A stretch of DNA of 64,000 bases. It comes from Peribacillus simplex. Lineage in GTDB: Bacteria; Bacillota; Bacilli; Bacillales; DSM-1321. A model generated the notes under the pieces. It was not told the DNA's origin and did no database searches. It worked only from the letters and a program-made list of their open reading frames with translations. Position numbers and translations under genes: made by a program. The stretch lies in assembly GCF_001542915.1 (NCBI RefSeq), contig NZ_LNNH01000003.1, forward strand, positions 62,001-126,000. Reading direction: 5' to 3'. Positions 59,833 through 64,000 of the stretch are shown here, piece after piece (position 1 is the first letter of the stretch; each line of letters begins with the position of its first letter).

Positions 59833-60705
59833 TCATTTACGATCTGAAGAATAAGTCCAGCCGTCTTCCTGATAAATCTTGTCTTCCTTCATCAATTTGC
59901 CAAGAGCACGTTTGAACGCTCCCTTGCTTAAACCGAAGTGAAATTGAATATCATCCGGAGGCGTTTTGTCTCCATAAGGCATCGCTCCGCCACGATTCAT
60001 TAAATACTTGAAAATGACATCGGCATCTTCACCCATCAAATCTTGTTTAAACGGAATGAGAGAGACGTTCAGCGTACCATCTTCCTTACTGTCTATGACG
60101 CGGCCCTCCACTAATTCCCCAAGGCGAGGCTCCTCCTTGCGTTCACTTTCATGAATGAAGCAGCGATAGCCTTCTTGTGATACAAAGAATGATCCGACCA
60201 TGAGCAGCCGGTAGACATTCCCGCTCACGGTTGTATTACGGACTCCTTTTAAAGGAGCCTTCACGGCAATCTCCTGGATTACATCTTCGGTTGCAAGCTT
60301 ACCGAATAACCGGTCATTGCGATCGGTCTTCAAGGATACATAAAGCCGATCGCCTACCTCCGGCCACAAGCGGTCAATATTCGGAAGATCATCAAGAGAT
60401 ACAAGGATATCTTTGGAGAGTCCGATGTTCACAAACACCCCAAGCTTCCTTTTCACATTGACAACTTCCGCCCATCCATATCGATCGATTTGAATGTCGG
60501 GGATTTTCATAGTCGCCGTAAGCCTAGCTTGTTTATCATGATAGATGAATACCGTCACCGCATCACCAATCTCAAGCTCCGTTCCTTCGTTCGTTTCATT
60601 ATGATGAAGTAAGACATCTTCTGAACCATCCGTTAAAAACCAGCCGAAATCCGCCTTACGTTCCACTTCTAACTCTACAGCCATGCCGGCCTGAATTTTT
60701 TGCAT
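59833..60705 (-). CDS. cvfB: CvfB-family S1-like RNA-binding protein (YitL type)
   Basis: 290 residues. Several OB-fold (S1-type) modules span 1-225: GMAVELEVERKADFGWFLTD, then WAEVVNVKRKLGVFVNIGLS near 88 and GELVEGRVIDSKEDGTLNVS near 206. A C-terminal winged helix follows, with IFKYLMNRGGAMPYGDKTPP and FGLSKGAFKRALGKLMKEDK. This is the complete CvfB/YitL architecture, a regulator of virulence and RNA metabolism in staphylococci. GGAGGATT lies 9 nt before the ATG. Single gene. Confidence 0.92.
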   Translation of the reverse strand: MQKIQAGMAVELEVERKADFGWFLTDGSEDVLLHHNETNEGTELEIGDAVTVFIYHDKQARLTATMKIPDIQIDRYGWAEVVNVKRKLGVFVNIGLSKDILVSLDDLPNIDRLWPEVGDRLYVSLKTDRNDRLFGKLATEDVIQEIAVKAPLKGVRNTTVSGNVYRLLMVGSFFVSQEGYRCFIHESERKEEPRLGELVEGRVIDSKEDGTLNVSLIPFKQDLMGEDADVIFKYLMNRGGAMPYGDKTPPDDIQFHFGLSKGAFKRALGKLMKEDKIYQEDGWTYSSDRK

Positions 60706-60824
60706 GTATTTGAATCCTCCTGTAACGTACCTTTACCTAAAATTATATCGCATTAATTATTTTTTCCAACATCATTGAATTTATCATCTTTTTGTTGTTA
60801 TGTATACCCATTCCTGCTTTTTCT

Positions 60825-63692
60825 TTACTCATGGTCCCCTTCATTACAGGAATGCGGTATCAAGATTTGCCCTTTTTTACGATTGCTTAACAACGTATGC
60901 ATGATCACTTTCGATAATTGGCTCGGCTTGTAAGGTTTAACTAAGTAATCCTTGGCCCCCAAGGAAAGCCCTTTTTCCCTTTCATCAAGTGCGGTCGATA
61001 TGAAAACGGGAATCTCCTTCAAGCCAGCGGATACTTTTAACTCCCTTAAAATGCCCCACCCATCCATCTCTCCTTCTTCAAGAAGGATATCCAGCACAAT
61101 GGCGTCAGGCGGTGATTTTTTCAGTTCCTGGAAGGCTTTTCTCCCACTATTGAAATAATTCACATGAAACCCGCTATCCATCAATTCATATTTCAATAGT
61201 TCCGCCAAATTAATATCGTCTTCGATTACCATGATTTCATAGCTCAGTTTTATCGATTGCCGATCATGATTCGAGCTCGCTTCCTTTTGCGTAACCTTAG
61301 GGAAAGAAATGGTGAATGTGCTCCCTTTTCCGTATTGTGAAACCACCGTCACCTGACCTCCATGCGATTTGATGATTTCATCAACGATTGCCAGTCCCAG
61401 TCCAGTGCCTCCAATTCTGCGGCGATCTGAATTATCGACCCGATAAAACTTCTGAAATAAATGGGGCAGTGATTCTTCGGGAATGCCAAGCCCTTCATCC
61501 TCGATATCAATGGAAAGCATTTCCTTGCTGCTATAAACCCGTACCAATATCCTGCCGCCATCAGGAGAATATTTGATTGAATTACTTAGAAGATTGGTAA
61601 AGGCCTGTTCGATCTTTATCCGATCTCCCAAAATCATCACGTCAGTCGTTTCCACTTGAAGCTGAATATCATGGTGTGCTGTATTTATTTCCAAGTGTTC
61701 GATGACCTTCTGGAGCAATGGAAGGACCTCCACATATTTTTTTTCATAAACCTGTTTGCCCGACTCCATTTTTTGAACATCCAGAAAATCATTGATAAGT
61801 GCTGTCAGCCGTTTCGCTTCATTGTAGATCGTCTGCAGATATTTTGTCTGCCTTTCCGGCTTCAATGGTTTATTTAGCATCAATTCGGTAAAACCAAGGA
61901 CGCTTGCAAGCGGAGTCCTTAATTCATGGCTGACCGTACTGACGAATTCGGATTTCATTTGATCCACTTCATATTCCTTCGTTATATCCCGATAAACCAA
62001 GATAGTCCCAAAACCCTCTTCACGATAGCGCAAAGCTTCGAAATAAACCTTTATGACCTGATTCGTTTCTTTCTTTTTAAAAGTGAAGCTGCGTTGTTCA
62101 TGATTGGCTTCTTCAAGATGCTGAATCGCTTCCTCCAACGAGCGGGAAAATCTATCCCCCTCCATTTGTTCAGATAACTCAGCACTCCACTTCTCCCATG
62201 GCAAGTCAATGATTTGATCAGGGGTTGAACCGGTTTTAAAAATATCGCAGAAGGGCTGATTGACCTGCACAACCTTTCCATCCTGATCAATCAACTGGAT
62301 GCCTTCCTTTATCGTGTTCAAAATATCTTGATTTAATTTTCGATTACCTTCGGTTTGCTCGTATAGCTTGATTTTGTCAAGAGACGTGGCGATTTGCTTG
62401 GCCAGTGTTTCGCATTCTTCCACTTCCTGATCCTTAAATGGCGTTCCATATCTGCTGTAAACCATGATGGCGTCTACTTCTTGAAACGTGGATAAAACGG
62501 GAAGATATAAATCATAACTGTAATTCGTATTTTCGTGATACCCTTTCTCCGCGTCCAATTGTTCTCTTTTTATCGTGAAGGGTTTCTTTTCTTCTAGCAA
62601 ACGATAATTCAAACCACTGTGGATGTTATTGCGGAATTGCTTCACGCCATTATCCGAAATTCCAAATGAAGAAGATGCATCTTCATGAACTAAAGCAATC
62701 ATGCCGCGATCAGCCGAAATGATCTTACTCATATTAAAGACAATGCTCTTCAATACTTCGTTTTTATCCAATGTGGAGGATATCCCGTTGATCAATTCAT
62801 TTCTCCTTGTAAGCTTCTGTTCATTATCCCTTATGATCCCAAGTGTCACTTGCAGTTCATTTTGCTGGGCCTGCAGTTCATCCTGCTGTGCCAGCAGCTC
62901 TTCATTATGCGCCATCAATTCCTGCTCTTTTTCCTGAACGCTGGATAACATTTTCTTGAAGGCGATCGACAAAGTCCCAAGCTCATCCCTGCGATTTTCA
63001 TTGACCGAAAGGACAGCCTCCCGACCAGCAGCAATCTCATTGGCTGCCATTGAGAAATCGGCAAGTGGCTTACCGATATTCTTGATAATCGATCTGACTA
63101 TGAACAGGAAGATGAATAAGAAAATAAGAACGAATCCGACAAATACGCCTTGAAGGATGGACTGTTCTTTTGTAAGATCCTTCACGTTTTCATCACGTTT
63201 CTCCGTCAGCGTGCCTAAATATGATTTTATCAGGCTGCGAAAATCCGAAACTTGCGCCATGATTTGTGTACCACCGTTGTTTTCGGGGGAATCCAATAAG
63301 GACGGGAGAGCTTCGCTAAAATAATAACTGGTAAAATTGTCAAGCTTATCGGTCATGACCCTATCTTCCTTGGAATGAGCAATTGCCTTAAACTGTTCAA
63401 TATTTTCCCGAATCGAAATTTCCTCTTGGGTGGATTGTTCCTTTAACCCATCTTTATCAAGTGAATTATAGGCTGTCAAATTTAAAAAGACCGTATGATA
63501 TTGGTCGAGTATCTCTTCAATTACTAATTGTTTTCCGACAATGCTTTGCCGGTGCTGGATATATTCAGCGTGCAAAGACTGCAAATGGAAAAATAATATG
63601 CCTGTCCCGGCAATGAATAGGATGATGCATCCCGTCATCAATGACACGACCTGCCTTGACAGACTTTTAGAAATGTATGGATTCAGCTTCAT
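60825..63692 (-). CDS. Hybrid sensor histidine kinase with C-terminal receiver
   Basis: 955 residues. TM1 (about 15-38), an extracellular helical sensor (40-170) and TM2 (178-200) are followed by HAMP (200-255) and a glutamine-rich coiled coil (QQDELQAQQNELQVTLG, about 268-285). Then come GAF (300-440), PAS (455-570), HisKA with VSHELRTPLASVLGF (phospho-His near 588), HATPase_c with GGTGLGLAIVDEII, and a receiver domain from about 825. In the receiver, EDDINL starts it, VLDIL carries the phospho-Asp near 867 and VKPY the Lys. No HPt domain is visible. The upstream receiver gene overlaps it by 26 nt, so signalling may run between them. Input is unknown. Confidence 0.92.
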   Translation of the reverse strand: MKLNPYISKSLSRQVVSLMTGCIILFIAGTGILFFHLQSLHAEYIQHRQSIVGKQLVIEEILDQYHTVFLNLTAYNSLDKDGLKEQSTQEEISIRENIEQFKAIAHSKEDRVMTDKLDNFTSYYFSEALPSLLDSPENNGGTQIMAQVSDFRSLIKSYLGTLTEKRDENVKDLTKEQSILQGVFVGFVLIFLFIFLFIVRSIIKNIGKPLADFSMAANEIAAGREAVLSVNENRRDELGTLSIAFKKMLSSVQEKEQELMAHNEELLAQQDELQAQQNELQVTLGIIRDNEQKLTRRNELINGISSTLDKNEVLKSIVFNMSKIISADRGMIALVHEDASSSFGISDNGVKQFRNNIHSGLNYRLLEEKKPFTIKREQLDAEKGYHENTNYSYDLYLPVLSTFQEVDAIMVYSRYGTPFKDQEVEECETLAKQIATSLDKIKLYEQTEGNRKLNQDILNTIKEGIQLIDQDGKVVQVNQPFCDIFKTGSTPDQIIDLPWEKWSAELSEQMEGDRFSRSLEEAIQHLEEANHEQRSFTFKKKETNQVIKVYFEALRYREEGFGTILVYRDITKEYEVDQMKSEFVSTVSHELRTPLASVLGFTELMLNKPLKPERQTKYLQTIYNEAKRLTALINDFLDVQKMESGKQVYEKKYVEVLPLLQKVIEHLEINTAHHDIQLQVETTDVMILGDRIKIEQAFTNLLSNSIKYSPDGGRILVRVYSSKEMLSIDIEDEGLGIPEESLPHLFQKFYRVDNSDRRRIGGTGLGLAIVDEIIKSHGGQVTVVSQYGKGSTFTISFPKVTQKEASSNHDRQSIKLSYEIMVIEDDINLAELLKYELMDSGFHVNYFNSGRKAFQELKKSPPDAIVLDILLEEGEMDGWGILRELKVSAGLKEIPVFISTALDEREKGLSLGAKDYLVKPYKPSQLSKVIMHTLLSNRKKGQILIPHSCNEGDHE

Positions 63693-64000
63693 GCAGAATG
63701 ACCTCTATCTTTTCGATTAGCTTTAAGGGACTGAATGGTTTGGCCATGAAATAGTCCGCACCTGCTTCCAATATTCGTTCTTGCTCAAATTGCTGGCTTT
63801 TGGCAGATAACATGAGGATTTTTCCTTGTGCTTGTATTTCGGAAGACTGGATTTTTTCAATGATCTCCAAACCAGTATACCCTGGCATCATATAATCAAG
63901 AATAATCAGGTCATATGTCCGGTGCTTGAGAAGCTGCACGGCCTCCATCCCATCTGCCGCTTCGTCAACCACATAATCTTCATCCTCCAGTGTGTCCACT
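63667..64000 (-). CDS. Response regulator receiver protein, N-terminus cut by window
   Basis: The frame is open at the right edge. About 111 residues remain, starting near the first helix of a CheY-like receiver. DLIILDYMMPGYTGLEII gives the phospho-acceptor Asp, MLSAKS the Thr/Ser position and YFMAKPFSPLKLIE the conserved Lys-Pro. The protein ends soon after the receiver, so a single-domain (Spo0F/CheY-like) regulator is likely unless an N-terminal domain lies outside. It overlaps the hybrid kinase gene by 26 nt and must be co-transcribed with it. Confidence 0.87.
   Translation of the reverse strand, partial: VDTLEDEDYVVDEAADGMEAVQLLKHRTYDLIILDYMMPGYTGLEIIEKIQSSEIQAQGKILMLSAKSQQFEQERILEAGADYFMAKPFSPLKLIEKIEVILHEAESIHF

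Noticed and set aside
1-64000. Prophage, integrative element, CRISPR array, rRNA or tRNA genes
   Set aside because: No integrase, phage structural, transposase or Cas gene, no spaced short direct repeats and no cloverleaf or rRNA-like sequence was seen on either strand.

Overview
The window reads as chromosomal DNA of a spore-forming, low-GC Gram-positive bacterium of the Bacillaceae. The combination of CotJA/CotJB/CotJC, a LysM-GH18 spore-lytic type enzyme, exosporium-like proteins, an orphan PAS sensor kinase, YdjO, YitT, CvfB, bacterial NO synthase, MhqA/O/D and class IV PHA synthase fits Bacillus or Peribacillus (simplex/muralis-like). That genus assignment is an inference from gene content and the style of the intergenic repeats. 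No rRNA, tRNA, CRISPR array, prophage or transposase was seen.

Layout. (1) 1-9912 is a surface-polysaccharide region. It holds a truncated GT4 glycosyltransferase, a PAPS-type sulfotransferase, a GT2 glycosyltransferase, two extended SDR sugar-nucleotide enzymes, a second complete GT4, a small beta-rich probable spore-surface protein, and a three-gene overlapping operon (2-epimerase, 4,6-dehydratase, 4-reductase) for a UDP-N-acetyl-L-6-deoxyhexosamine such as L-FucNAc or L-QuiNAc. (2) 10.3-11.1 kb is a deletion scar where two head-to-head genes (an EmrB-type MFS pump and a NAD(P)-binding oxidoreductase) have lost their 5' halves. (3) 11.4-20.2 kb has an exporter ABC protein, an MFS pump, a LysM-GH18 hydrolase, a benzil-reductase type SDR, cardiolipin synthase, a CstR-like thiol sensor, a CoxG-like protein and a second exosporium-like protein. 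(4) 20.4-24.4 kb is a quinone/electrophile detoxification cluster (flavin reductase, mhqD, mhqO, mhqA, divergent nitroreductase) with a perfect 18-bp MhqR-type palindrome between the divergent genes. (5) 24.6-26.9 kb is a compact PHA operon (SDR, phaR, phaC). (6) 27-36.6 kb holds stress and metabolism genes: OsmC, corA with a small upstream ORF, NO synthase, a CatR/YodB-like regulator, a thioredoxin-reductase-like flavoprotein, small membrane and secreted proteins and an S9 peptidase. (7) 36.9-44.0 kb holds two class B penicillin-binding proteins, one with a MecA-like N-terminal domain, divergent from a complete blaI-blaR1 pair. Three BlaI-type operators lie between them, giving a mec-like inducible architecture. 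(8) 44.7-52.6 kb has a CBS protein, a metallo-beta-lactamase-fold hydrolase, a GDSL-ABC operon, an MFS transporter and an orphan sporulation-type kinase. (9) 52.9-64 kb has YitT, two YdjO paralogues, RecQ, a LysM-3D cell-wall protein, the cotJ operon behind a sigma-E-like promoter, CvfB, and a hybrid histidine kinase that overlaps a response regulator cut by the window edge.

Five intergenic stretches carry copies, in different states of decay, of one MITE-like repeat. Intrinsic terminators separate most units, so transcription units can be read with fair confidence.
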